From NCBI GenBank assembly GCA_937980625.1, contig CALJPJ010000098.1:1-13208 (forward strand): DNA of 13,208 nucleotides. Direction: 5' to 3'. The position numbers and the translations under genes are program-made. This document shows positions 1 through 7,727 of this stretch, piece after piece. How positions within the stretch are numbered: position 1 is the first letter of the stretch; each line of letters begins with the position of its first letter. The notes beneath the pieces were generated by a model. It saw nothing but the letters and a program-made list of their open reading frames with translations. It was not told the DNA's origin and made no database searches. Source of the DNA: an uncultured Bdellovibrionales bacterium (GTDB lineage: Bacteria > Bdellovibrionota > Bdellovibrionia > Bdellovibrionales > UBA1609).

Positions 1-945
1 TACGATATCAACTGTTGTAAAACCATAGTTAGAAAATGTAGCTAACTTTCGAAAACCATGGGAGGCGCCCACAGTAATTTTATTAGCGGCATTAACATTA
101 GCTGGAAAAACTGGAAGTAAATCATTATTAGTTCCAGCGTTGCCTGAGGCAATAACAAATAGTGTATCAGGAGATAAACTCATCCACTCAATGCCATGAG
201 TTTCATATTTTTTAAATAAAAACTGAGTTTCATTTTGAACGTCCTCATCAGTAGGATTGTCGTTTCCCCCAATTTTTAAAAACTGCCTCGCTAACATTTC
301 AAGCGGCACACCAAGGCTCATATTAGCAATATCAATTTTTTGCTCTGTTAAGTATTGGCTAGAGGCTTTAAATTGTCCGTTAGCAAAAGAAGCTAAAACT
401 CCATATAGAATGTCTTTAATTTTTCCTGGTTTTTTATCTTTCATAAAACCAGGAGCAGTATCTGGAAATACTCTAAGTGACATAATTTGCGCATCAGGAT
501 TTTGAAACTTAACTGTTCCTGAAACATGTGTGCCGTGTGCGTATTGGCCAAAAAAGTTTAAATCAATGGCCATTTCTGCTCTTTGTTCACTTGGTAGGTT
601 ACGAAAGTTGTCATCAAAATATTTTATATCCTCATCTGTAGCTGTTTCACCTTGAATTTTAGCAATGACTTTAAATATAGGGTAAACAATTGGGTTGATA
701 TACTCTAGGTGTTCTTTGGTGAAAACTTGCCCGCGGTTATCAGCAAAGTTCCATCCATAGTAGTCATCAACTTTCCCATTGTCGTCGTCGTCAACACGAT
801 TATCATCAGTTTCATTTGGGTTTATAAGAGCATTGTTTTTTAGGTGTTGATGTTCATAGTCATTACCAGAGTCTATAACAGCAACTCTTGAAGCAAAACT
901 AGGTAAACACATACTTATTATTAGTAAAAAAATTAATTTATTCAT
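1..945 (-). CDS. Subtilisin-like serine protease (peptidase family S8), C-terminal part outside window
   Basis: This is a secreted endopeptidase of the subtilase family; 315 codons are visible before the window edge. Residues 1-18 form a Sec signal peptide ending in PSFA. The catalytic Asp is D25 in VAVIDSG, the catalytic His is H137 in HGTHVSGT, and the oxyanion-hole Asn is N269 in ASGNAG. IDIANMSLG (203-211) is a typical S8 core strand. An acidic NGKVDDYYGWNF stretch (56-67) matches the calcium-binding loop common in this family. The catalytic Ser (GTSMA-type motif) must lie beyond base 1. Two things are odd: there is no I9-type propeptide between signal and catalytic domain, and there is an insert of about 65 residues between the GWNF loop and the His motif. 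The start is fixed by AGGGAG (minus strand, 955-960), which overlaps the stop of the upstream gene. The 13-bp gap implies an operon and probable translational coupling. Family assignment is firm; substrate is unknown. Confidence 0.95.
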   Translation of the reverse strand, partial: MNKLIFLLIISMCLPSFASRVAVIDSGNDYEHQHLKNNALINPNETDDNRVDDDDNGKVDDYYGWNFADNRGQVFTKEHLEYINPIVYPIFKVIAKIQGETATDEDIKYFDDNFRNLPSEQRAEMAIDLNFFGQYAHGTHVSGTVKFQNPDAQIMSLRVFPDTAPGFMKDKKPGKIKDILYGVLASFANGQFKASSQYLTEQKIDIANMSLGVPLEMLARQFLKIGGNDNPTDEDVQNETQFLFKKYETHGIEWMSLSPDTLFVIASGNAGTNNDLLPVFPANVNAANKITVGASHGFRKLATFSNYGFTTVDIV

Positions 946-958
946 TTTTATTTCTCCC

Positions 959-2617
959 TTAGTTTATACCTAATATTTTTTTGTTAGCAGAAATTATTCT
1001 TGCTTCATGGCGGCTAGATTTTGGTGTAAATATATTTAAGTTCTGCAAGTATAAGCTGTTTAGTAACGGCTTTTCAGCAGGCAACAGCCCTTCTCTCAAG
1101 TTTTTAATATTTAATTTTGCAACTAAATAGGCTTCTTCCGAAGTGCCAGAAAATGCAAATTGTTTAAGATAGGTAATTAGGTTATTGGTGATCCATCTTG
1201 GAATTGGAGTTCTGGTAACCGATAAGCCAATAGATAATAAGTAGCTGATTGACCTTTTTGTTAAAACAGATTTAGGTTGTTGATAATCAAATATTTGTGA
1301 TGGGCCAAAGTTATAGCTAAAAACATTAAACTGGCTGATTAAAGTGTATAGCTTAGTTGAATCACTTGTTTGGCAATTTGAAAAGTACTCAAACTTAAAC
1401 TCAGTGGCACAGCCTTTCTTTTTTACTAAGTAGTTATTGCTTCCATCCATCATAATATCTCTTGTTTTTTCAGTTTGGAAGTGCTGTTTACGACCAAGTT
1501 TTTCAAGTTTGTTCCAAGGAAACTTTTGTCCTTGAGCCATACGTAAAATAGCTTCAGATATTAAATCGACTTGACCAATATAAACATGGTTTAAACCACG
1601 CTTTGCCTCTTGAGTGGATAAAATGAGAGAGTCTTCTTTTAAAGAGTCTTTTAGGCTGGCTTCTAGTCTGTTCATTTGATAGGCGTAAGCTGCATCGAGG
1701 GTAACGAAGGCTTCATTAACTGCTAAGCCAATCACTCGTCCACTCAAGCTTGGAATTCTTTTAAAAATTTGTTCAAAAGCCATTTGTGTTACTCGTCTTA
1801 AAAGACCTTCAACAAATACTTTGTGGGGTCTGTCAAAATTAACGAGAGCAATAGGACCATTGATTGGTAAAAACTGGCCTTCAATGGCTATTTCATAAAC
1901 TTTTTTAACGCTATTCCAGTCGAACCTAATCTTTTTAAGTAAACTTTCTGGTTGGTCAATTAGGGCTTCCCATTCATTCAGATTGTTAATGCCATTTTGT
2001 GATTTAGCCAATCGTTTCAAAACTCGTTTAAGTTGAATCTTTCTGTATTTACTAAATGTTAGTTTGCGACCAATTTCTACGTCTGAAGCATAAAAGCTGT
2101 GTGGTATTTCCTCGCTAGATGTAAAGTTGGCAAAGGCGGCAGTTCCTTTTTTAAAGCGTAATTTCTTTACCCAAGGAGAAAGTTGTTTATGTGTTCTGTC
2201 AATTTTTTGGTTTTGAAAACTTTCAACACTTTCATAAACTTTTGCGTAATTGCCATTGATCCAGTTAGCAAAATCTCGACGAGTAAAATTTTGTGCAGGA
2301 ATAGTTGTTAAAGATCGATTTTTTCCTCTTTTGAAAATTAAGCCTAAGTGGGGAAAGCTTAAGTCATAAACTCGACATAGCTGACCTTCGCGGTCAAAAC
2401 TAACTGCATATGTTTCATGCATAGTTTTAGTGTCAGCATCGACACAAGGGCCTTGCTTGCTAAAGGAATGGGGGAGGTCTAAGTGATCAATTGAGTTGGC
2501 CAGGTTTGACCACTGAGCATCTGTTATATTCAAGTTATCGATGTTTTCAAAATTGTTATTAGCTGCAAATAAAATATTTACGCTAAATAAAATGGATAGA
2601 ATTGCTATTAACCTCAT
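959..2617 (-). CDS. Exported protein of unknown function, co-transcribed with the S8 protease
   Basis: I do not recognise a family for this 552-residue protein. Residues 1-18/19 are a Sec signal peptide (short basic start, hydrophobic core, ending ILFA-A). The mature part has four cysteines in two close pairs (C58/C81 and C403/C415), consistent with two disulfides outside the cytoplasm. A lysine/arginine-rich stretch covers roughly residues 150-205 (for example KKLRFKK and KLKR-type clusters). There are no further transmembrane segments and no obvious catalytic motif. AGGAG lies about 7 bases before the ATG, which supports this start. It is the first gene of a two-gene minus-strand operon, and the downstream S8 protease starts 13 bp after its stop. 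The context suggests a functional partner of that protease (substrate, inhibitor, foldase or targeting factor), but this is inference only. Confidence 0.85.
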   Translation of the reverse strand: MRLIAILSILFSVNILFAANNNFENIDNLNITDAQWSNLANSIDHLDLPHSFSKQGPCVDADTKTMHETYAVSFDREGQLCRVYDLSFPHLGLIFKRGKNRSLTTIPAQNFTRRDFANWINGNYAKVYESVESFQNQKIDRTHKQLSPWVKKLRFKKGTAAFANFTSSEEIPHSFYASDVEIGRKLTFSKYRKIQLKRVLKRLAKSQNGINNLNEWEALIDQPESLLKKIRFDWNSVKKVYEIAIEGQFLPINGPIALVNFDRPHKVFVEGLLRRVTQMAFEQIFKRIPSLSGRVIGLAVNEAFVTLDAAYAYQMNRLEASLKDSLKEDSLILSTQEAKRGLNHVYIGQVDLISEAILRMAQGQKFPWNKLEKLGRKQHFQTEKTRDIMMDGSNNYLVKKKGCATEFKFEYFSNCQTSDSTKLYTLISQFNVFSYNFGPSQIFDYQQPKSVLTKRSISYLLSIGLSVTRTPIPRWITNNLITYLKQFAFSGTSEEAYLVAKLNIKNLREGLLPAEKPLLNSLYLQNLNIFTPKSSRHEARIISANKKILGIN

Positions 2618-2663
2618 GTCTATGGCTCCTATGTTGAATTACAAGATTTTTTTGTACTTATTA

Positions 2664-2693
2664 ATTAGACCTTAATCGAGCAGCGTTAAACAA
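2664..2693 (-). promoter_or_regulatory. Candidate promoter for the 552-aa protein / S8 protease operon
   Basis: On the minus strand, a TTGTTT (-35-like) and a TCTAAT (-10-like, one mismatch to consensus) are separated by 18 bp. They lie about 50 bp upstream of the start at 2617. The -35 match is weak and the region is AT-rich, so this is only a best guess. Confidence 0.3.
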
Positions 2694-2913
2694 TGGTTTC
2701 TTTTTGGAACCAGTCGAAAGTCTAGGGTTAGCGAGTTTAGGTTATAAATCAAAAAAGATTCGAAGTTTAATTAAAGTAGGTATTTAGCTTTGAAATATAA
2801 GCTTAATTGAGTTGAAAAAGGACAAATAAAAAGCTAATTTTTTTTTGAAATAGGACTTATTATTTTTCTAACTTATACCAATTTTTTCAATAACTCCCAA
2901 ACCTACACCCTTA

Positions 2914-2975
2914 TTTAAATTATAATGCGCGGAGTTCTCCTTTAAGGAGCCGTTTTGAGCACATTATGATTTAAA
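2914..2975. repeat. Long imperfect inverted repeat with nested hairpin
   Basis: The left arm TTTAAATTATAATGCGC (2914-2930) pairs with the right arm GCACATTATGATTTAAA (2959-2975). This gives 15 Watson-Crick pairs, one G-U pair and one mismatch over 17 positions. The 28-nt interior has its own dyad CTCCTTTAAGGAG (2937-2949), a 5-bp stem with a 3-nt loop. CGG/CCG (2930-2932/2950-2952) could extend that stem across a bulge. No T-tract follows on either strand, so it is not a standard terminator. It could be a structured leader, a small RNA, a protein-binding site or a degenerate repeat element; the sequence alone does not decide. Confidence 0.7.
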
Positions 2976-3085
2976 CAAACATAGATTTTAGGGAATTATT
3001 TTATAGAATTTGGAATTATTAATAGACACGCCATGTCTGAAATAGTTTTAAATTAAAATAGAAAAGTACAGCCAAACTAAAAACA

Positions 3086-3094
3086 TGCTATATT
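3086..3094 (+). promoter_or_regulatory. Candidate extended -10 promoter for the efflux operon
   Basis: TGCTATATT is an extended -10 (TGn followed by TATATT) ending about 25 bp before the TolC-like start at 3120. No good -35 hexamer lies at the expected distance, which extended -10 promoters tolerate. A GAGGGG ribosome-binding motif follows at 3112-3117. Confidence 0.4.
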
Positions 3095-3119
3095 CCCGTT
3101 AAATTTTTAATGAGGGGCT

Positions 3120-4556
3120 ATGCAAAAACTATTAGTAAGCATCTTTACTTTATTGCTTTCTCAAAGTGTCTTATCAAGGACGCTAGTGGAAAGCTTTCTT
3201 AGAAAAGTTCAATTAAACTCTGTAGAGTATCAAGTGGTTGAGTTAGAAAGTCAGTCTAATTTATTGGTTAATAACATTGAGTTGGCTCAATTTGATGTTT
3301 CCGCTTATTTACGTGGAGAGTACTCGGACTCTAAAGATGTGGCAACCTCTCTTTTTTCTCCAGAAACCACAACCAGCTATAATTATTCTTTGGGCTTAAA
3401 TAAAAAATGGAGCCAAGGATTTGAAACTAAATTATCTTACGCTCTAACTAAAAATTCAATTTTATTTCAGTCTAGACCAGAACTAGATTATTTATCTCCT
3501 GATGTTAATTTAACCTTTAAAACAAACATAATACAGGATTTATTTTATGGAAAAAGCAAGTCGATCAAAAGTAAGGTAAAAAGCTTATCGAATGTTACAG
3601 GTATTAATGAGCAAGTAAAAAAGAAATTAATATTAGTGAACTCACTGTTAACGTTGTCAAGTTTGCTTGAACAAAAAGAAGAAGTAAAACTTCAGAAAAA
3701 CTTATGTCGTGAGACCAGAAGTCAGTCTAACAAACTCAGGAATAAGTCTAAAATTGGGTCCATACCAAAAAGAGATTATTTATTGAGTTTAAAAAGTATG
3801 AATGACTGTAAGGTCGTTGAGAGAAATTTAACAAAGAGCTTGTCAGAAAAACACGAAATATTAGTTAATGAGTTTGGCTTAGAGGCAGCAGATATAAGCC
3901 GAATGGAAATTAACAGCTTTTTTAATGAAATTGTTGAGTTGTATAAAAATGTTGAACAGAATAAAACAAATCTTGATTTAAGTAAAAGAGAAGGGATCTT
4001 ACTTTATAAAAATCAACTGAGGGTCGCAAAGCTAGAGGGTCAAGAGCTAATAGCTGATTCTAAAGTTCCATTACTATTTGAATTAAAGTTAGGACTTAGA
4101 GGCTTAGATAAAGAGATTGATAAGTCTCATGAAAACATTTTGGACTCTACAAATCCATATATTATGGGAAGTTTACAGTTAGATTTACCATTTAAAAACA
4201 GAAAAGTGAGTTCAAAGTTACAAACAAACCAGATTCAGCAAGAAATTTTAAAAAGAAAAATAGCTCTTGAAAAATCAACAAGTAAATATAAATTTGATTT
4301 GCTGTCTAAAAATATTTTAATTTTTATTGAAAATTATGAAACCAGCTTAGCCAATGTCAAGTTATCACGCTTAGTTTTGAACGAAGCTCGACGTGATTTT
4401 AAAATTGGCCGAATTGATTACTTAACTCTATCTGAATTTCAAAAAGTTTTAATACAAAGTCAAAAGCAGCTAGGTACAACTCGAATAGCAGCTGTTGCTA
4501 GTATTTTAGATTATCTAGATTATTTCCAGTATTTTAGTAGGTATAATAGTAAATGA
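3120..4556 (+). CDS. TolC-family outer-membrane efflux protein
   Basis: This 478-residue protein is the predicted outer-membrane channel of an efflux system. Residues 1-19 are a signal peptide (LLLSQSVLS). The body has two long, charged helical repeats typical of TolC-like proteins, around residues 150-275 and 330-460, separated by segments rich in alternating polar/aromatic residues (for example TSYNYSLGLNKKW near 87) that suit outer-membrane beta strands. The C-terminal repeat contains FKIGRIDYLTLSEFQ, the usual 'G..d.l....' signature of the family. Length is normal for the family (about 420-490). The start is supported by GAGGGG just upstream and by the signal peptide. Its stop overlaps the start of the RND permease (ATGA), so the two are translationally coupled and probably form one complex. 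A periplasmic adaptor is missing next to it. Confidence 0.9.
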   Translation: MQKLLVSIFTLLLSQSVLSRTLVESFLRKVQLNSVEYQVVELESQSNLLVNNIELAQFDVSAYLRGEYSDSKDVATSLFSPETTTSYNYSLGLNKKWSQGFETKLSYALTKNSILFQSRPELDYLSPDVNLTFKTNIIQDLFYGKSKSIKSKVKSLSNVTGINEQVKKKLILVNSLLTLSSLLEQKEEVKLQKNLCRETRSQSNKLRNKSKIGSIPKRDYLLSLKSMNDCKVVERNLTKSLSEKHEILVNEFGLEAADISRMEINSFFNEIVELYKNVEQNKTNLDLSKREGILLYKNQLRVAKLEGQELIADSKVPLLFELKLGLRGLDKEIDKSHENILDSTNPYIMGSLQLDLPFKNRKVSSKLQTNQIQQEILKRKIALEKSTSKYKFDLLSKNILIFIENYETSLANVKLSRLVLNEARRDFKIGRIDYLTLSEFQKVLIQSQKQLGTTRIAAVASILDYLDYFQYFSRYNSK

Positions 4557-7500
4557 AAATTTTTGAATGGGTTTTAAAAAATAGTTTGTTTATTCATTAC
4601 ATAACAATTATTATTATTATTGTTGGTGCTATAAGTGTTTTTAAAATGCAACGAGAAGCTCGCCCCAATGTTAATTTTAACAGAGTGAATATAGTAGCTG
4701 TTTATCCTGGCGCCTCACCTACTGATATAGAAGAGTTAGTGATTGATCCTATTGAAGATAAAGTTTCTGAGGTTGATGGTGTCGAGGAGTTTCGTTCAGT
4801 TTCCTTTCAAGGGGCTGGATCCATATCTGTAAAAATCGATGATGATTATCCCGATGTTAGTAAGGTTACAGATGAAATTCGTCGTAAAGTGTTAGAGGTT
4901 CGTAACTTACCTACTGAAGTTGAAAACCCAATAGTTTCAGAAGTGAAAGCTATAAATATACCTATATTAGGTATGGCTTTGTATGGCGAGCTAGAACCGT
5001 TTCAAATGAAGTTGGAAGTTGAGAAAATAAAAGATTTTATTAAAAAAATCCCTGGAGTTCAAAGTGTTAGCTATATTGGTTTAGAGGATTTACAGCTAAA
5101 AGTAATGGCTCATCCTAAAAAATTAAATCAATTTGATATTACATTACTTGAAATGATTAGAGGCCTTTCCTTGTGGTCTAAAGAAAGGCCTGGAGGGTTA
5201 CTTGAAAACTCAAAATTATCAGCAGGTATTACCGTAGGAGAAAGTTATAGCGATATAGATAAAATTAAAAATTTTGTAATTAGAAGCAACGACTCAAGCC
5301 GACAAGTAAAGTTAGCAGACATTTCTAATATTGAGTACGAAACAGAAAAGAGCCAAATTAAAAACCTATACGGCAGTCAAAATGCAGCCTTACTAACAAT
5401 AGTAAAAAAACCTTTTTCTGATATTGTTGAGACTGTTGATTTAGTAAATAAAGAACTTGAATCATATAAGGCGAATTTACCTAAAGGTTTAAGTTATAAA
5501 TTATATAATGATCAAGCTAAGCGAGTAAGAGATCGTCTGTCTGTTGTTACCCAAAATGCTATATTTGGTTTAATTTTAGTATTAATATTATTAATGATTT
5601 TTTTAGATATTAGATCAGCTATTGTAACATCAATTGGTATTCCTGTAGCTATTTGTGGTGGGATCATTACTTTGTATTTAATGGGAAATACAATGAACTC
5701 CTTATTTTTAGTTGGTTTGATTATAGTGTTAGGAATGCTAGTGGATGATGCTATTGTTGTTTGTGAGAATATTTATTCTTACTTAGAAAAAGGTTTAACC
5801 CCTATGCAGGCCTCTTTAAAAGGTGTGTCTGAGATATCAACTCCAATCATTGCCACTGTGCTAACAACTGTATTTGCCTTTTTACCAATTATGTTTATGG
5901 AAGGCATTATGGGGCAGTTTTTAAAAGTAATTCCCTTAACAGTTATTGTAATGCTTTTAGCTTCATTATTTGAGGCTTTATTAATACTCCCTGTGCACTC
6001 TGGCGAACTCATGAAGGTTGTCTCGAAAAGAAAGTCTTTTTTTACTAAATTAGAAGTTATTTATGAAAAGTACTTAAGGTGGACTATTAAGTTTAGATGG
6101 CTAGTTGTTTTCATTGTATTAGCATTTTCAGTTGCTTCAATTATGCAAGGTAAGACATTATTTGATCGTTTTACTTTATTTCCGGCAACAGGCTTGGAAG
6201 GTGTAAGTGTTCGACTTGAACTCGACAAAAATTCACCTGTAGATAAAACATTAGAGGTTGTAAAAAAACTAAGTAAAGAATTGGAAAGTAAAAACGGAAA
6301 AGATTTTTCTAGTTTTTCATCTAATATTGGCCAAGTTAGAACTGGGGGGGCAGCTGGGAGTCGACAGACAGCTTCTCATTTAGGGCAAATTAACATTTCT
6401 TTCACCAGTGACCCAACATTTATACACAGAGAAAAAAAGGTTTTAAAAGAAATTAAAACATCGTTAAAAGAGTTTTCTAAAAATAATAATGTTAAAACAT
6501 CTTTAACTATTGCACGCCCTGGGCCGCCAGTAGGTAAGCCAGTGCAGTTAGAGATTGCATCCAGAGACTTAGTAGTGGGTGAAGAAATAGCTGGGCTAAT
6601 AAAAACTGAGTTAAAAAAGATAGACGGTGTTAATAGTATAGAAACAGATTTAGACGGTGACAGTATAAAGTATCGCTACCAAATAAATAATTCATTAGCT
6701 GTAGCTGAAGGTATTGACCCTATTGATATATCTCGAACCTTATTTTCAGCCTCCACAGGTGTTGTTGCCAGTGAAATTTTAAAAAATAATGAAAAAGTAG
6801 AGATTTTAGTGGGCGTATCAAATGATACTGATCTTTTAGCTACAGATTTAACTCAGTTGAAAGTTAGAAATAAAATTGGGCAAGCGGTACCTTTGTCAAT
6901 ATTTACAAAGTTAATTGAAGAGAAAGGTCCATCAACCATTCAGCGGCTAGATGGCCTAAGAACAATAACAGTTTTTGCAGAAGTCGATGATACGATTATA
7001 ACTGGCAAAGAAGCAAATGTTAAACTAAGGCCCTTTATAGCGAATTTAAAAAAACAATATCCCACTGTAAAAATTAAAACTGGTGGGGGAGAGAAAAAGC
7101 GATTGGATACCTTGAAAGATACTATGAAGTTATACATTTTAGCTTTAATAATTATATTTATGATTATTAGCTTACTTTTTGGCTCTATTTTGTATCCTTT
7201 TCTTGTGTTTTCAACGATTCCCATGGGGTTGGTTGGTGTGATATGGGCGCTGAAGCTTCATGGTCAGCCATTTTCATTAATGGGTATTATTGGTATTGTT
7301 GGACTTTCTGGTGTCGTGGTGAATATATCAATCATCTTAATGAAGTACTTGCAAGATAGACTGAGAGAAGGGGTTGATTTTAAAGAGGCAATAATACAGT
7401 CAGGTGTTAGGCGTTTACGTCCAATTATTATTACTACGATAACAACCTTAATTGGCTTGGCACCCACAATTTATGGCATAGGGGGTGTTGATACTTTTGT

Positions 7501-7642
7501 GCAGCCATTAGCTTTAGTGCTAGGGTGGGGGCTTTTTGGAGCCACAGTGTTATCATTATCTGCTTTACCTGCAATCATTTCGTTGTTTCCATTCATAGAT
7601 TGGAACAACTGGCGATCAATGAATAGAAATAAATCAATTTAA
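4553..7642 (+). CDS. RND-superfamily efflux permease (AcrB/HAE1-like)
   Basis: This 1029-residue inner-membrane proton-driven exporter is close in length to AcrB (1049). It has the family layout: TM1 (about 12-31), a large periplasmic loop, TM2-TM6 (about 330-480), a second periplasmic loop (about 530-850) and a final TM cluster (about 860-1015). The proton-relay aspartates are D398/D399 in GMLVDDAIVVCENI, equivalent to AcrB D407/D408. In the TM10 segment (GLSGVVVNISIILM) Asn924 sits about where AcrB has its relay Lys, an arrangement seen in other HAE1-type pumps with a GxVVN motif. ARPGPPVGKPV (about 656-666) is another hallmark of this subgroup. A G7 run at 6344-6350 encodes Gly-Gly. The gene overlaps the TolC-like gene by 4 bp. 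Substrate (drug, lipid, siderophore or other) cannot be told from sequence. Confidence 0.96.
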   Translation: MKIFEWVLKNSLFIHYITIIIIIVGAISVFKMQREARPNVNFNRVNIVAVYPGASPTDIEELVIDPIEDKVSEVDGVEEFRSVSFQGAGSISVKIDDDYPDVSKVTDEIRRKVLEVRNLPTEVENPIVSEVKAINIPILGMALYGELEPFQMKLEVEKIKDFIKKIPGVQSVSYIGLEDLQLKVMAHPKKLNQFDITLLEMIRGLSLWSKERPGGLLENSKLSAGITVGESYSDIDKIKNFVIRSNDSSRQVKLADISNIEYETEKSQIKNLYGSQNAALLTIVKKPFSDIVETVDLVNKELESYKANLPKGLSYKLYNDQAKRVRDRLSVVTQNAIFGLILVLILLMIFLDIRSAIVTSIGIPVAICGGIITLYLMGNTMNSLFLVGLIIVLGMLVDDAIVVCENIYSYLEKGLTPMQASLKGVSEISTPIIATVLTTVFAFLPIMFMEGIMGQFLKVIPLTVIVMLLASLFEALLILPVHSGELMKVVSKRKSFFTKLEVIYEKYLRWTIKFRWLVVFIVLAFSVASIMQGKTLFDRFTLFPATGLEGVSVRLELDKNSPVDKTLEVVKKLSKELESKNGKDFSSFSSNIGQVRTGGAAGSRQTASHLGQINISFTSDPTFIHREKKVLKEIKTSLKEFSKNNNVKTSLTIARPGPPVGKPVQLEIASRDLVVGEEIAGLIKTELKKIDGVNSIETDLDGDSIKYRYQINNSLAVAEGIDPIDISRTLFSASTGVVASEILKNNEKVEILVGVSNDTDLLATDLTQLKVRNKIGQAVPLSIFTKLIEEKGPSTIQRLDGLRTITVFAEVDDTIITGKEANVKLRPFIANLKKQYPTVKIKTGGGEKKRLDTLKDTMKLYILALIIIFMIISLLFGSILYPFLVFSTIPMGLVGVIWALKLHGQPFSLMGIIGIVGLSGVVVNISIILMKYLQDRLREGVDFKEAIIQSGVRRLRPIIITTITTLIGLAPTIYGIGGVDTFVQPLALVLGWGLFGATVLSLSALPAIISLFPFIDWNNWRSMNRNKSI

Positions 7643-7716
7643 GCTTGGCTTTGGTCTTGCTTCAGTAAGCTAGGTTGCTCTCAAACTAATGTTGTGACAG
7701 TCTAAAATAGTAACTT

Positions 7717-7721
7717 AGGAG
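7717..7721 (+). promoter_or_regulatory. Ribosome-binding site of the 202-aa lipoprotein
   Basis: AGGAG lies 6 bases before the ATG at 7728 and decides the start. A TAAAAT (7703-7708) just upstream could be a -10 box, but no -35 is convincing. The gene may therefore be read from the efflux promoter across the 85-bp gap, in which I see no clear terminator. Confidence 0.7.
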
Positions 7722-7727
7722 AAGTTA

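Larger units (their letters stand above)
2618..3119. other. Divergent intergenic region
   Basis: These 502 bases separate the minus-strand protease operon from the plus-strand efflux operon. No open reading frame with a ribosome-binding site is visible; the longest ATG frames are only 8-14 codons. The region contains candidate promoters toward each side, a T9 tract (2838-2846), a long imperfect inverted repeat (2914-2975) and a small AGACA-N5-TGTCT dyad (3024-3038). It is longer than needed for two simple promoters, so a regulatory or small-RNA role is possible, though not shown. Confidence 0.6.

Noticed and set aside
257..505. 82-codon plus-strand open frame
   Set aside because: It lies antisense inside the S8 protease, has no ribosome-binding site and no recognisable protein features; the protease motifs settle the coding strand.
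3024..3038. AGACA-N5-TGTCT dyad upstream of the efflux operon as an operator
   Set aside because: The 5-bp arms do not extend and there is one copy only; it is too weak to call as a feature on its own.
5779..7467. Three minus-strand open frames (5779-6012, 6940-7224, 7264-7467) within the RND gene
   Set aside because: They are antisense shadows of a gene with clear RND motifs, their composition reflects the complementary codons, and they lack start signals.
7644..7672. AGCTT/AAGCT hairpin after the RND gene as a terminator
   Set aside because: The stem is only 5 bp with a ~20-nt loop and no T-tract follows, so it does not support termination.
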